Positions 14,448-24,102 of a stretch of 64,000 bases of DNA are shown piece by piece (positions within the stretch are counted from its first letter, which is position 1; each line of letters begins with the position of its first letter). Below the pieces are notes generated by a model. The model had not been told where the DNA came from, made no database searches, and saw only the letters and a program-made list of their open reading frames with translations. The translations under genes and the position numbers were made by a program. Origin of the DNA: Davidsoniella eucalypti (lineage: Eukaryota > Ascomycota > Sordariomycetes > Microascales > Ceratocystidaceae); assembly GCA_004009845.1 (NCBI GenBank), contig RMBW01000115.1, positions 1-64,000 of the forward strand, written 5' to 3'.

Positions 14448-14457
14448 ATTGGCCAAT
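14448..14457. promoter_or_regulatory. Back-to-back CCAAT boxes (HAP-complex type)
   Basis: ATTGGCCAAT is a perfect palindrome with one CCAAT box facing each of the two divergent genes. CCAAT boxes are bound by the fungal HAP/CBC complex, which controls respiratory genes such as COX subunits. The site is 28 bp from the CACGTG palindrome. Confidence 0.5.
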
Positions 14458-14685
14458 GTGCAAAGTGTGGGCTCTTTCCGCAACGAATTAGCCCATGCCT
14501 TGGTAAAAAAAAAAAAGCCGGGTCCAGCACCCCAAATCAGATCATGGAAGGGAAAGAACGCTCTGTGACGAAAAAAAACGGACCTCACTTTTGATTTACT
14601 TTACTTTTCTTTTTTCTTCCCTCAATTCCTGAAAATATATCCACTCCGACCTTTTTGCTTCTGATCATCACCGAAATCACCCACA

Positions 14686-15535
14686 ATGGCTATCGCTCCT
14701 GTTACCGGCGTATGACTCTTCCCTTGTCTTATTTCTAATCCGATTGTTGTTGTATTGTCATCGCCCCTCCCAAGCTTAGCCTCTGTTTCTCAACGACACG
14801 GAATACGCCGATAGAACAACAAATAACCGCTCTCTCTCCGATAATGCCCGACTTCAGGCCGGTTGTTGTCTCTTCTTCGACTGGTACGATGTTGTCGCGG
14901 TAGCTTTTGCAGCAGCTGATGCGTTCGGCCAGTCGTGTCTGGAGCTTGCTTCCAGTCTAGCCGGAAACCCGGAAGCGCTTCAATCTGCCGGAAAGACTGC
15001 CGGAGCGGGCCTTCGAAGCTGCTACGGAGAGCTCGGGAGGCGCATTCAACAATAGACGTGAAAGTCGGGCCAATTGCTAACATGGCACTCTTTTGATCGA
15101 TAGATGCTCCGTCGCCGTCTCCTTCTGGACCTCGGCATCGCATTCGGTACGTTGTCTTTCTCTGTCACGATGATCGCATGGAATCGCCGTTGTTATACTA
15201 AACTAGCTAACTAACTTCTGTCATAGGCGGTGGTACTGCTCTCGCCAGCGCTTGGTGGTAAGTGAACACTAGAAAATAAACAAAGACCCTGTACTTCCAT
15301 GTTTCCGAATCCCGATATTGCTTCACGATCAACATCCGATCATATCGATATGATAACAACATTTCATGGCTATTGAAGTGACTCAATCAGTGACACGGTG
15401 GATCTGTGCTTGTTCATTGCCACAACTTCGATCTAACGCCGTCGCGTCTCTAGGTACGGCTTCCACATCCCCCGCCGTGAGGCTCGTGATGTTTTCTACG
15501 CCAAGCTGGAGGCTGAGCGTGAGAACTCTGCTTAA
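14686..15535 (+). CDS. COX9: Cytochrome c oxidase subunit VIIa (COX9)
   Basis: Four exons (14686-14709, 15104-15146, 15227-15257, 15454-15535) encode 59 residues, the usual size of this subunit. The protein starts MAIAPVTG, then Met-Leu-Arg-Arg-Arg, then one hydrophobic helix (about 13-30) running into Trp-Trp-Tyr-Gly-Phe-His. It ends in the conserved matrix-facing segment Asp-Val-Phe-Tyr-Ala-Lys-Leu-Glu-Ala-Glu. This matches the fungal Cox9 family (subunit VIIa of respiratory complex IV, inner mitochondrial membrane). The gene is unusually intron-dense for its size. Intron 1 is 394 nt and contains an alternative open frame (reported separately). The gene is divergent from uL22m and convergent with SOM1. 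Confidence 0.9.
14780..15055 (+). other. Possible alternative exon inside COX9 intron 1
   Basis: After a TAG stop at 14777-14779 (whose AG could serve as acceptor), a frame stays open for 91 codons up to a TAG at 15053-15055. Splicing 14709 to 14780 would remove a 70-nt intron with a GTATGA donor, a CTAAT branch-like element and a pyrimidine tract. It would keep phase with exon 1 and give a 99-residue product. The frame has no start codon of its own. Its translation contains a segment Leu-Phe-Phe-Asp-Trp-Tyr-Asp-Val-Val-Ala-Val-Ala-Phe. I do not recognise a family. It may be chance in a GC-richer intron. Confidence 0.3.
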
Positions 15536-16038
15536 TATACAAATATCTCTATATCAAAGCGAATCGCGGCGTTCTTCTTCGTCTCTATCCTCCCATCACC
15601 CGTTAATCTAGCATCGGTAGACGGCCGCAATATGCCCTCTAATCAACATCATTTATAACGACGAAAAGAAGAGAAAGCGTTTCCGGCCTGTTGTTATTGT
15701 TGTTGTAAACGACAGATTGTCGGCCGAGTAGCGCCACGTCTCCATTTTCTTGTTTTAGATTCTGAGCAGTGAATAGAAACCATGGATTTTTTGTTTGTTA
15801 CGAGATGGCAAAGCAAAGTGGAGCCGATAAAAGTGACAAGGTGTATAGTATGAGATGGTAGTGTGGTTGTGCCATGTGATATGACGTGAAGTGACAAGTG
15901 CCGCCGATGTTATGTATGTATGTGTATACAAGTGTAATGGCTTGTGATTTAACAAGTGTAACGCCTCAAAGCCATAGGCATTGTTACTCTAGTTGTTACT
16001 CTAGATTGTATGTCTGTGTTGTGTGCAACTATCGCCGC

Positions 16039-16509
16039 TTATTGACTCTCATGTAAAGCCTTGAATTTGGCTTGTGCTTCCAATTCGACTCTGTTCATGA
16101 TTGGTTGAGTGACTTCTGGTGATTCCCAAGCCGTAGTTTCGACGGTAAATCCGCCTCTTCTATCTTGACATCTACAACGCCAACACAATGCGTTAGCAAA
16201 AGTAGGCCTATTTCAAAACCTAATTTGGTTCAAAAAACCCCGTCTTCTTTTTTCGATCTATTTCTTATCTCTTCAGATTTCGTTCGGTATCACGAGATCA
16301 ACAACTTACTCTCGGAAAAACCGGAATAGCATCTGGCAGCGCACTCGGTTCTCGACAACTTCACAGTCATACTGAGTCATCGTCTTCAACGGGCATTTCG
16401 TTAGATCGATATCGCGGCCGTCGACCATCTTGCGCCGTTTTCCCTTTGCGTTGATTTGTATCGCGTCTGGCAGCTCGTCCGCCGTGATTTGTTTAGCTGG
16501 TGGCGCCAT
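16039..16509 (-). CDS. SOM1: Som1-type mitochondrial export/inner-membrane-peptidase factor
   Basis: Two exons on the minus strand (16509-16310, 16171-16039) encode 110 residues. The start Met-Ala-Pro-Pro matches the family, so I prefer it to an in-frame Met 15 codons upstream. The protein has four cysteines (39, 49, 58, 68) in the family pattern: Gln-Tyr-Asp-Cys, Arg-Val-Arg-Cys, then Phe-Arg-Glu-Cys. The last is completed across the intron. After it comes the conserved Thr-Val-Glu-Thr-Thr-Ala-Trp-Glu motif (76-83). Yeast Som1 is an intermembrane-space partner of the inner membrane peptidase (Imp1/Imp2), which matures proteins such as cytochrome c1-type substrates. No N-terminal presequence is visible, as expected for a small cysteine-rich intermembrane-space protein. 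The gene is divergent from the XRCC2-like gene with only 104 bp between start codons, and convergent with COX9. Confidence 0.82.
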
Positions 16510-16613
16510 TTTTTCTTCATGGGCTTCCTCTTGTTTATTTATTCGTCCTTCCAATCTCCTTTGGGCGAAAGAGCCAGTCGGTCAGATCGCTTATCAGATC
16601 TTTTGCCAACACA
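16510..16613. promoter_or_regulatory. Compact bidirectional promoter between SOM1 and the XRCC2-like gene
   Basis: Only 104 bp separate the two divergent start codons. The segment contains one CCAAT element near 16549 and a CT-rich tract. No TATA box is obvious on either side. Confidence 0.5.
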
Positions 16614-17954
16614 ATGAACTTGAACTTGGCTGGCGTCACCGGTTCGCGAGCACTGGACGAGTGTGCTGAAATGTCGTTGGACGAGGTAAGCTGAGAAAAC
16701 CCTAGTGGGACCTCATACTAACCCTTGTGGTTCACAAACCCTAGTGACATACATCCGCTAACAACGACACAGCTTCTCACAGTTTTGCGTTCAAGACTCC
16801 TGACATCGGACAACGGGGAAGATGCCGCGGGGAATAACCAAAACGCAGGCTTACTAAACAACGGCCCACGGCCATACAATCCCCCTCGGCCGCCTCGGTA
16901 CTTCCACCCCCCACATACGGGAGTTAGGCAACTAGATGTGCTCGCGCGGCGAAACTTCGAGGAAACGCAAACCGCCCAGCTATCTGTAAGTGGGCGGTCA
17001 ACGGTGTTTGTACATGCACTGTTAGACCACCTTGTATCGGCGCCACAAAACAAAACAGTCACGCTTGTTGATTTGGAAGCACGCTTTGATGTGACGAGAC
17101 TGCGTAGCAAAAGGACCGACCTGGCTCACATACATGTGTTCCGTGTGCCGCCCGAGATGAGAGGCTCGACTAATACTCGTAGTAGCGCTAGAAAAAGAGA
17201 AAAAGGAGAAGATAGTCATGACAGTGTTGATGGCGGTGACAGGCGCAAGGCAGGTGGGCAGCAGGACAAGCTGAACGGAGACAGAGACACGCAGACGGGA
17301 AGACAAGGCGCTAGCGGTAGCGATACTACAACCACTACCAACGCCACTGCTGGCCAAGAGAGTGTATATGGAAAACTTCCTGGGGAGCATCAGGATCCCA
17401 CGGGAGACACAGACGCATGGCAAGACTCGGCCGCGAGAACGGCGGCTATCGCGCGAGAAATCGTAGATAGGGCGCAGGAGTGGATGATTTACGGCGCACA
17501 TCAGAGCAGAGAGCGTGAATGGTGGGGCACAATAGTGCTTGGCGGCAACGTAACAGCGGCATCTCGTCATACTACTAACAGACCCAATGATGCAGCTCGA
17601 AGTAGTAGAGCTGCAATCTGGACCGGCTGGCGCGGATGGCTCCGTGTAGATGCCGAGCAAGTACCAGGATACTTCCCTGGAATCAGCGCACGCGAGGCTC
17701 TAGTAGAACGAGAGAATCGACAAGCTGCAGTGGACGCTGTTGCCAATCAGTGGATCGTAAGCTGTCCCTGGGGCCAATTCATATTCCGAGGAACGCTGGT
17801 CGTCGAAGATGACGAGATGAAAGAAGACAACAAAGACTCGGAGAGAAAAGACCATAGCAAGCTACAGGGCCACCGAGGCAATCACCAGAATCCAGAAGTA
17901 GACGAGACGGCTGGTGTTGCGATACCGGAAGATGGCCAAGCTGGGTCGATATAG
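16614..17954 (+). CDS. RecA-like protein, probable fungal XRCC2-type recombination factor
   Basis: Two exons (16614-16685, 16773-17954) encode 417 residues. A degenerate P-loop region is visible at about 95-113: the GKT/S core reads Gly-Arg-Ser, so the Walker A lysine is replaced by arginine. It is followed by a helix, Leu-Leu-Asp-His-Leu. A Walker B-like strand (Val-Thr-Leu-Val-Asp, 120-124) is followed by Arg-Phe-Asp-Val-Thr-Arg-Leu. This resembles human XRCC2, where the strand is followed by His-Phe-Asp-Met-Leu-Arg-Leu. A low-complexity, charged Ser/Thr/Gly-rich insertion spans about 152-245. The core then resumes with His-Gln-Ser-Arg-Glu-Arg-Glu-Trp-Trp-Gly-Thr-Ile-Val (267-279). XRCC2 acts with Rad51 paralogs in homologous recombination and tolerates loss of ATP binding. 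The assignment rests on these motifs only; an uncharacterised RecA-fold protein is the alternative. Confidence 0.5.
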
Positions 17955-19540
17955 GCCAATAATGGCCACTTGTATGTCATTGGCTGGTAGTGAAGGAGGG
18001 GAGTGAAGGGCGTGTTTTTTCTTCATGCGCGAGGTTGTCGAGATGAGCTGACTGTCGCTGTATATGTAAGCTACAGTGTGCATTCAAGATGGGACAGCAT
18101 TATATCGTACAACTGATATATGACTCCGCATTACAAGTGATCATAATATATCTATCTCTATCCTGTCTGGCGAACGGTCGAGTACCAGAGCATAGTTGGT
18201 CTATATCTTATATTATTACGAGAGAATGTACATATCTATGTAGTAATACATATGTAGTCACATGCAGGGTTATCATTTCAGCTCCGTGATATATATACAT
18301 AGTATAACTAATAACTATGTAAAATCGCAGTTACTTGATAGTATAGATGCATGGACAGACCTAAGACACAACGAGAACACTTAGTTAGTTTCATTACTAA
18401 ATTTCTGGCTCTTTTGTTTCTTTTCTTTTATTGTACTAGGCGTTGTTTTAGATATGCGATGGTGGAATGAAATCTCCAGTAATGGAAATGTTTATGAGGT
18501 ATTCGTCAAAAACACGATGCAAATTTAATTAAGAAAAAAAGGTTTAAAGCCGTAATGGGTATTACCCCCCCCCCTTTTTGGGATTCTAAGTCTTGTTCTT
18601 TTTTCATTAATTCCTATCATTTACTTCTCTAGCTGGCATTCAGCCTCGGTTTCGGCCTCAGCTGGGCTTGCAACCAGTATCTAGAAAGTAATGTGTGGTA
18701 TAATCAATAACAAATTTGCTAGTCTATATTTATACTGTAATGTAAGCAGGCCCCCAAACCGATAACCATTGGTACTACAAATAGGTACTAGTTCCCGACA
18801 TGACATCAGCTTGACTAGTCCAAGATTACACTATCACAAACATACTAGACACACATATCAAAGAATAAATGTGCTCAAATAAAGCAAAGATGGAGGTTAT
18901 AAGAAGATAAAGTTAAGATACATGCGTAATAGCTCGTCTCTGTTTTTACTAGGCGCGGCTAAGCCCTTTTAGCTCAAAGCCAAATCTGAAATAGGCTAAA
19001 ACGACAAAACCCAAGAGCAAATCTAGATCGAGCATCTATGAAAATGTCAAAGTTTATGTATTTTATCGAGTAACAATCGAAAAAGAGGGTTTCTTTCTTT
19101 CTAATTGGCTGGTAATATATTACAATTGCTACCATTTATTTAATGGAGAACATGTCACAAAACTATACAATGTACAACGCAGACAATGTTTGATTCGTGG
19201 TATAAGTTGGGTATTTACATTTAGATGGACGGTTTAGAAACATAAAACGAAATATACTAATAGGAAGCAAAGAAGATGGAAAAGATAGACTCCGTAATCA
19301 GATGCCCAAATAGGAAAAAAAGACCAAAACGTATAAAAGAACTCAAGCAAAGCAAACATTCTAACTCTCATAAAATGCTCAATAACGATCTAGTATCAAT
19401 GGCGAAAGTAACCCTCAACCAGGAGAGTCTTTACTCTATAAAACTCAGACCAAAAGAATGCAAAACTCGAGTCTAAACTCAAAATCAAAGCAGTCAAGAC
19501 TAGAGAAACACAAAGAGTCGTCACATGCATACGAACCGCC
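17955..19540. other. Convergent intergenic region
   Basis: These 1.6 kb lie between the 3' ends of the XRCC2-like gene and lraA. The region is AT-rich, has a C run near 18567 and contains no gene-like frame. Confidence 0.6.
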
Positions 19541-20449
19541 TTATTGTAGGTTAACGAATAGACCTCCGTCAACCAGCAGTTGGGCGCCAGTGACATACGA
19601 GCTCATATCAGATGCTAGGAAAACAGCCGGACCAGCAAGGTCAGCTGGCATTCCAGTGCGGCCTAGAGGAATGCGGCCTTCCATATACTGACGCTTGGAA
19701 TCGTCCTTGAGATCCTCTTCGTTTAGTTGTGTACGGATAGTGCCGGGCAGGATGGCGTTGCAGCGGATGTTATGCTTGCCCAGAGAAACAGCTGCGCTCT
19801 GAATCAGGCTGAGAACACCAGCTTTGGTTGGGGTATAGTGACCCTGGCGGCCACCGCCCACGAGAGCCGAGATGGATGACATGCCGATGATGCTGCCACC
19901 GGGAGGGCTTTGGGTGCTCATTTGGCGTCCAGCAGCCTGGACAATGAAGAACGAACCGGTCAGGTTGGTGTGAACCGTATCGGTGAAGAGTTCCTCGCTG
20001 ATAGAAAGGAAGTCGGCAAACTCGCATACACCAGCGTTAGACACACAGATATCAAGGCGGGAAGAAGGCGAGAAGTTGACGGCCATCGCAACTAGGCTGA
20101 CAGCAGTCTCGATGTTGCGAACGTCGCCGGGCAGATGGCGGAGTTGGCCAGCCTGAGGGTCAGCGGCCTGGATAGTGGCAACACTAGCCTGGAGGGAGAG
20201 AAGATGGACTTCGTCTTGGGGTAGGGCCAAGTGGTTGACTATGACATGGCAACCTTGGCGGATATACTCTAGGCAAATGGCACGGCCAATGCCAGTAGTG
20301 CCACCAGTGATAATGGCAGTCTTTCCGAGAAGCACCTTGGGTGACATAGTAGGATTTTGGGCGTTGATAGAAGCAGTCGAAGTTGAGTCTGAAAACATGG
20401 CCGAGTTGGTAGTAGAGGATGAAGTCGACTTGATGGGTCTGGCAACCAT
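19541..20449 (-). CDS. lraA: L-rhamnose-1-dehydrogenase (NAD(P)-dependent SDR)
   Basis: This intronless gene on the minus strand encodes 302 residues. It is a classical short-chain dehydrogenase. The nucleotide-binding Thr-Gly-Gly-Thr-Thr-Gly-Ile-Gly is at 48-55, Ser-Asn-Ala-Gly at 137-140, and the catalytic Ser192, Tyr205 and Lys209 follow. The C-terminal half closely follows characterised yeast L-rhamnose dehydrogenase. It includes His-Tyr-Thr-Pro-Thr-Lys-Ala-Gly, Arg-Cys-Asn-Ala-Ile-Leu-Pro-Gly-Thr-Ile, the stretch from Arg-Ile-Pro-Leu-Gly-Arg, and the end Val-Asp-Gly-Gly-Leu-Phe-Val-Asn-Leu-Gln. The enzyme oxidises L-rhamnose to L-rhamnono-lactone, step 1 of the non-phosphorylated pathway. 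The start chosen is the first ATG downstream of a TATA box, after a CT-rich leader without other ATGs. It adds 34 Ser/Thr-rich residues before Met35 (20347), where characterised homologues begin. The dehydratase of the same pathway lies 6.9 kb upstream on the same strand. Confidence 0.88.
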   Translation of the reverse strand: MVARPIKSTSSSTTNSAMFSDSTSTASINAQNPTMSPKVLLGKTAIITGGTTGIGRAICLEYIRQGCHVIVNHLALPQDEVHLLSLQASVATIQAADPQAGQLRHLPGDVRNIETAVSLVAMAVNFSPSSRLDICVSNAGVCEFADFLSISEELFTDTVHTNLTGSFFIVQAAGRQMSTQSPPGGSIIGMSSISALVGGGRQGHYTPTKAGVLSLIQSAAVSLGKHNIRCNAILPGTIRTQLNEEDLKDDSKRQYMEGRIPLGRTGMPADLAGPAVFLASDMSSYVTGAQLLVDGGLFVNLQ

Positions 20450-20633
20450 TATCAGAGGATAAAAGATGACAAGAGAAGGAAGAAGATGGACAGGGAAAGT
20501 GAAAGTGAGAAGAGGTGGAACAAGGCGAGACTCAGATATAATAGCAGATATGATGGCAAGCAAGTGTTCTTATCAAAGTGAAGTCGAGTTTGAAGATGAT
20601 GGGACGGATGTGAACGCAGGCGGCAACTACCAA

Positions 20634-20641
20634 TTTATATA
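20634..20641 (-). promoter_or_regulatory. TATA box of lraA
   Basis: Read on the minus strand, this is TATATAAA, 185 bp before the lraA start codon. A long pyrimidine-rich leader lies in between, a common arrangement for inducible fungal genes. Confidence 0.5.
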
Positions 20642-20911
20642 GCCGTCCAACTACGGCCTTATTTACTCTTGAGCTGGAAGGTACGTGTTAGTTTTGTTAA
20701 TCACGGCAAGTACCCGGACACGAAAGACCAGAAAGAGGTTATTTTTTACTATAAATGATAATAACTAAAGATCAATTAACATAAATAAAGAATTGTCTAC
20801 TTGCTTTAAGAATGGAAACAAAGATAATAAAAAAATTGATATAATAGTGATGCTAATATAAATTTATATGTGACATTGGCGTGAAGAGTAACGATCCAGC
20901 TTTGACTAGTC

Positions 20912-20938
20912 AAAAAAAGGACAAAAAGGACAAAAAGG
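20912..20938. repeat. Short tandem repeat, 9-bp unit
   Basis: Two exact copies of ACAAAAAGG are preceded by one variant copy, about 465-490 bp upstream of the lraA start codon. This is a minor microsatellite-like repeat. Confidence 0.7.
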
Positions 20939-21728
20939 ACTCGATAAGGCGGGCACTTCGACTGTTTGAGAAATGGAAGAGTTCTTTACACTAGCTATTA
21001 TCTGATAAAATTGACCTCGCAGCTGCCCATCAGCTCTTCATAGCCGAACAGAAAGGAATAAAAAAAGAAACTGCCATGGTAAAGAAAAGAAAAGCCCAAA
21101 AGAAAACATATCTAATCAAAACAAAGAGCGAAGATCCGAGTACGAAATCCCCTCGAATAGTACTACTACAGCACTTAGCATATATCCCAGCGTCTTAATA
21201 CTAGAAAGACTAGCACGGCATCATGTAGAAGCACCTGAAAACACGGTTATTTATCCCGTCTATTTTATCTTGAGGTGATTATATTCTCTCAATTTTCTCC
21301 ATGTCTATCAAGTTTTCCATCGCGGGAACTCAAAGACCATACGCTCTCTAAGTCTCCTACCTTTCTCTTTCTATGACTATTGTCCTTTTATAGACCTGCT
21401 GCTGTTTTTACTTTTGTCTTTTTCTAGCCTAGAGCGGAGGTTGAAAACTTAAATAACAAGATATATGTGAGGTTTTTGTTTCTGCCATTTTTGGATACTC
21501 TGTTAGTTGTTTAATTTAGTTAGACAGTAGTAATAAGTGGTACTGGGATTCTTAAAGTTGAGTAGTACCCTCCATCGTAGATCCAACTTCTACTCCCTTT
21601 CCTCTTAGATTTTGCTTAGATCTGATCGCCGATCGATCGATCGTTTACGGTCAACGACAGACGGTCACATATCTGCAAACCAAGATGATAATAGCTGTTC
21701 TTTAAACAAAAAGTGATTAACCTTTCTA

Positions 21729-21817
21729 GGGGGGGGGGGGGGTTGAAAGACTAGTCCATCATTGTAATAACAGGGGACGGGAACAAAGGGAAGGGAAGGG
21801 AGGGAAGAAGGGGGGGG
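21729..21817 (+). repeat. Poly-G run and G-quadruplex-like tract
   Basis: A run of 14 G (21729-21742) is followed by a G-rich segment at 21788-21817. There, four GGG runs are separated by two, two and one A, followed by a 7-G run. This fits a classical intramolecular G-quadruplex pattern on the plus strand. Confidence 0.7.
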
Positions 21818-22958
21818 TTTGTAAAATAAAAAGATAAAATAATAAAAAGACATCAAAACAAAGAATACAATGATGTAGAGACAATAAGATCTGTCCATTC
21901 CAACCTATCATTCCAAGCTCTATCTTCTGATATTCCTTTGCCTATTCTTGTTGACGACATCCCGCTTCAAGAGTCTTTGAGCCTTTCTTAACGAATAACC
22001 TAGCCTATGTGCTTGATATCATACAGTCAGACACAAAGGTCATTGTTTGTGTTTAATATCCCAAATATCTCAAAAGTGAACTTTGCTTTACGTTTTGTTG
22101 TTGGAGGGGGGGGGGATAAACAATAAAGAGCAGAAAACGTAAGCCACCAACATTTTGTCATGCTCACCGTTTTCTTGTTTCTCATTCCTATAAACATCCT
22201 TAGTCACCTTTTTTTCCTCTTAACTCCGATGATTCAGCAGAAGATAGCTGTATACAAAGCGAATCTTCTCTATATGTAAACTAGGCCGCTCTTTCTTCTG
22301 CCGCCTAGTTGCCTTGCATATATGTACATTATATAAATACCTATGAAATTGTCCATATCTTTGCATCAATACACAGATAGGAAAAGTAGGTGTAAATGAC
22401 AATGCTTGGGGCTGACGAGTCGATGACTTACATACCGCCCTAGAAGGACTTCGTTTACTAGCAAAACCCTTGAGGTTTGGTTTTTCTTTTTCTTTTCTAA
22501 TCACGGCGATTGCGGAGATTCAAAGGAAACAAGAAAACATCTGGTGGCTGCACATCTGGATCTTGCTGTAATACAGAGATATACATATAGAACCAGAGGA
22601 GCTGTCAAGGATGTATTCCTAGTCCCGTCTTGTTAGATAAAGAGAAGGTGTTGGCTTGTAAGGGAAGGGGGGGTATAATACAACTTAAGCTGAATGAATG
22701 ACAGTTGGTTAAAGAAAAACGAGATACAGCCAAAACCCGGGATAAAATCAGTCGGGCACCATAGAAAAAGAAAGATGTTGTTTTATATAAGAATAGAAAA
22801 AAGCAAACAAGCTCCTTTGATGTCAGGACAGGGCCGTGTTTCGTCTAAACCTCTATCCATCAAGCCCTGTAGCAAGCCTTTCTCTAGCACCTTACTCCTA
22901 GAGAAACGAAACAACCCTCCTAGCAAAGATGATGTAAGTCATGATTACGAACAACACT

Positions 22959-23880
22959 TTACCTGACATTAGTATGACTCGGACCCATTCCAAATACCTC
23001 GATATCGGATATCCAAACCCCCAGCGAACGAGCCACCAAAAATGCTAGCGTCCCTTCGAGACTGCTCTGGTAATGTTCCTTATTCTGGGGACGACTGGAT
23101 AGACTCTCTCTCCGGGTTGGTCTATATTGCCCCATGAGAAGCTGTGGCCCTAGCCATAGCGGGCTGAGTCTGAGAGTCTGATATAGATTCAGGCTTGACA
23201 TGTACCCGGCGTGTCAACATAACGTTTCATCTCAGAATCATAGCTTCTCCTCTGGTCTTTAAGATTACACCTTGTCAGTTCCGGAGCAACAGTGAACAAA
23301 GAGTGTTTCGAAAGGAGGATATTCTGCTGACAATGGGAAGCTGAATGGCGCCCTCTGACCGTAGCTAGACTCGATCACGACTGTCCGGCACCGTATTTGA
23401 AATTCCGTCTCTCGCCATCCATCTCTAGCACAACAGGAACACCGCAACTGCCTGCATCTCCTTTGGAGCTGTGTCTCCCCTCTGGCGTCCGCCAGGACCA
23501 GATACAGGCCACGCTATCTCCTCGGACGTTGCATGGAAAGGTCAGCACCCAGTCTGCCTCGGCCATCTGTAGCAACAATCCATCCACGTAACGCTGGCTT
23601 GCCTGGCGGATTTGCTTAATGTCTTGTATGGAACTTCGAGCCGTCTGTATTGCCCAACCAAAGGGCGCGTATGTGCATATATGTGCACACGTACGAAGCC
23701 ATTGCCTTGTCTTGCCATTGCCACATCCACATTCCCAGTAGACCGTTGGTACTCGAGGTATGTTTCTCATTGTGAGATCTAGCATCTTCCATCGAAGACT
23801 CAAGCAAGATAGCCAGATCTGCTTCAGTGAATTGCCGGTAGCTACGTAGAACCATACATGGCTGGCCTTGGTTCCTTGTA
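22959..23880 (-). other. Unresolved coding-like stretch (possible multi-exon gene or relic)
   Basis: Between AT-rich flanks, this segment has more balanced base composition and overlapping minus-strand frames with protein-like texture. Examples are a frame ending at 23375 containing Met-Ala-Glu-Ala-Asp-Trp-Val-Leu-Thr-Phe-Pro-Cys, a second containing Phe-Thr-Glu-Ala-Asp-Leu-Ala-Ile-Leu-Leu-Glu-Ser, and a third at 22959-23201. No single frame, start or splice chain is convincing and I recognise no domain. It may be a poorly conserved multi-exon gene, a decayed gene, or noncoding sequence. Confidence 0.25.
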
Positions 23881-24102
23881 GACCATGTTCGTAATCAACG
23901 AGGACAACTAGACGGCCAGAGAGAAGAGCCCTAGGAACACCGACAATCCACTTATGCTGTGGTTGTGTGCCCGTGTGTATGTATGTGAGTCTGCCCTTCA
24001 CCTGTGCTATCACGGGCTTACACAACACATGTAAGTATACATATATGCTGTTGTACCCACGCCACCATGCACCAATGTACATACATACATACACTATCTT
24101 TA

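Larger units (their letters stand above)
13971..14685. promoter_or_regulatory. Shared divergent promoter of uL22m and COX9
   Basis: These 715 bp separate the start codons of two divergently transcribed genes for mitochondrial proteins. The region contains a 12-bp CACGTG-centred palindrome, a back-to-back CCAAT palindrome, and further single CCAAT/ATTGG elements (near 14085 and 14243). A pyrimidine-rich stretch directly precedes the COX9 start. Co-regulation is inferred from the layout. Confidence 0.6.

Noticed and set aside
14790..15143. A 117-codon open frame on the minus strand across COX9 intron 1
   Set aside because: It has no recognised motif and overlaps a real COX9 exon in antisense. 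The plus-strand frame with splice signals is the better reading of this segment.
16510..16554. Upstream in-frame Met for SOM1, 15 codons before the chosen start
   Set aside because: Family members begin with Met-Ala-Pro-Pro. The added residues would also take up nearly half of the 104-bp promoter shared with the divergent gene.
17022..17660. A 212-codon open frame on the minus strand
   Set aside because: It is the antisense shadow of the XRCC2-like coding exon, which has the motifs and correct splicing on the plus strand.
20450..20563. In-frame N-terminal extension of the rhamnose dehydrogenase reaching to 20563
   Set aside because: It would need a TTG start. The segment is a pyrimidine-rich leader, and the first ATG after the TATA box is at 20449.
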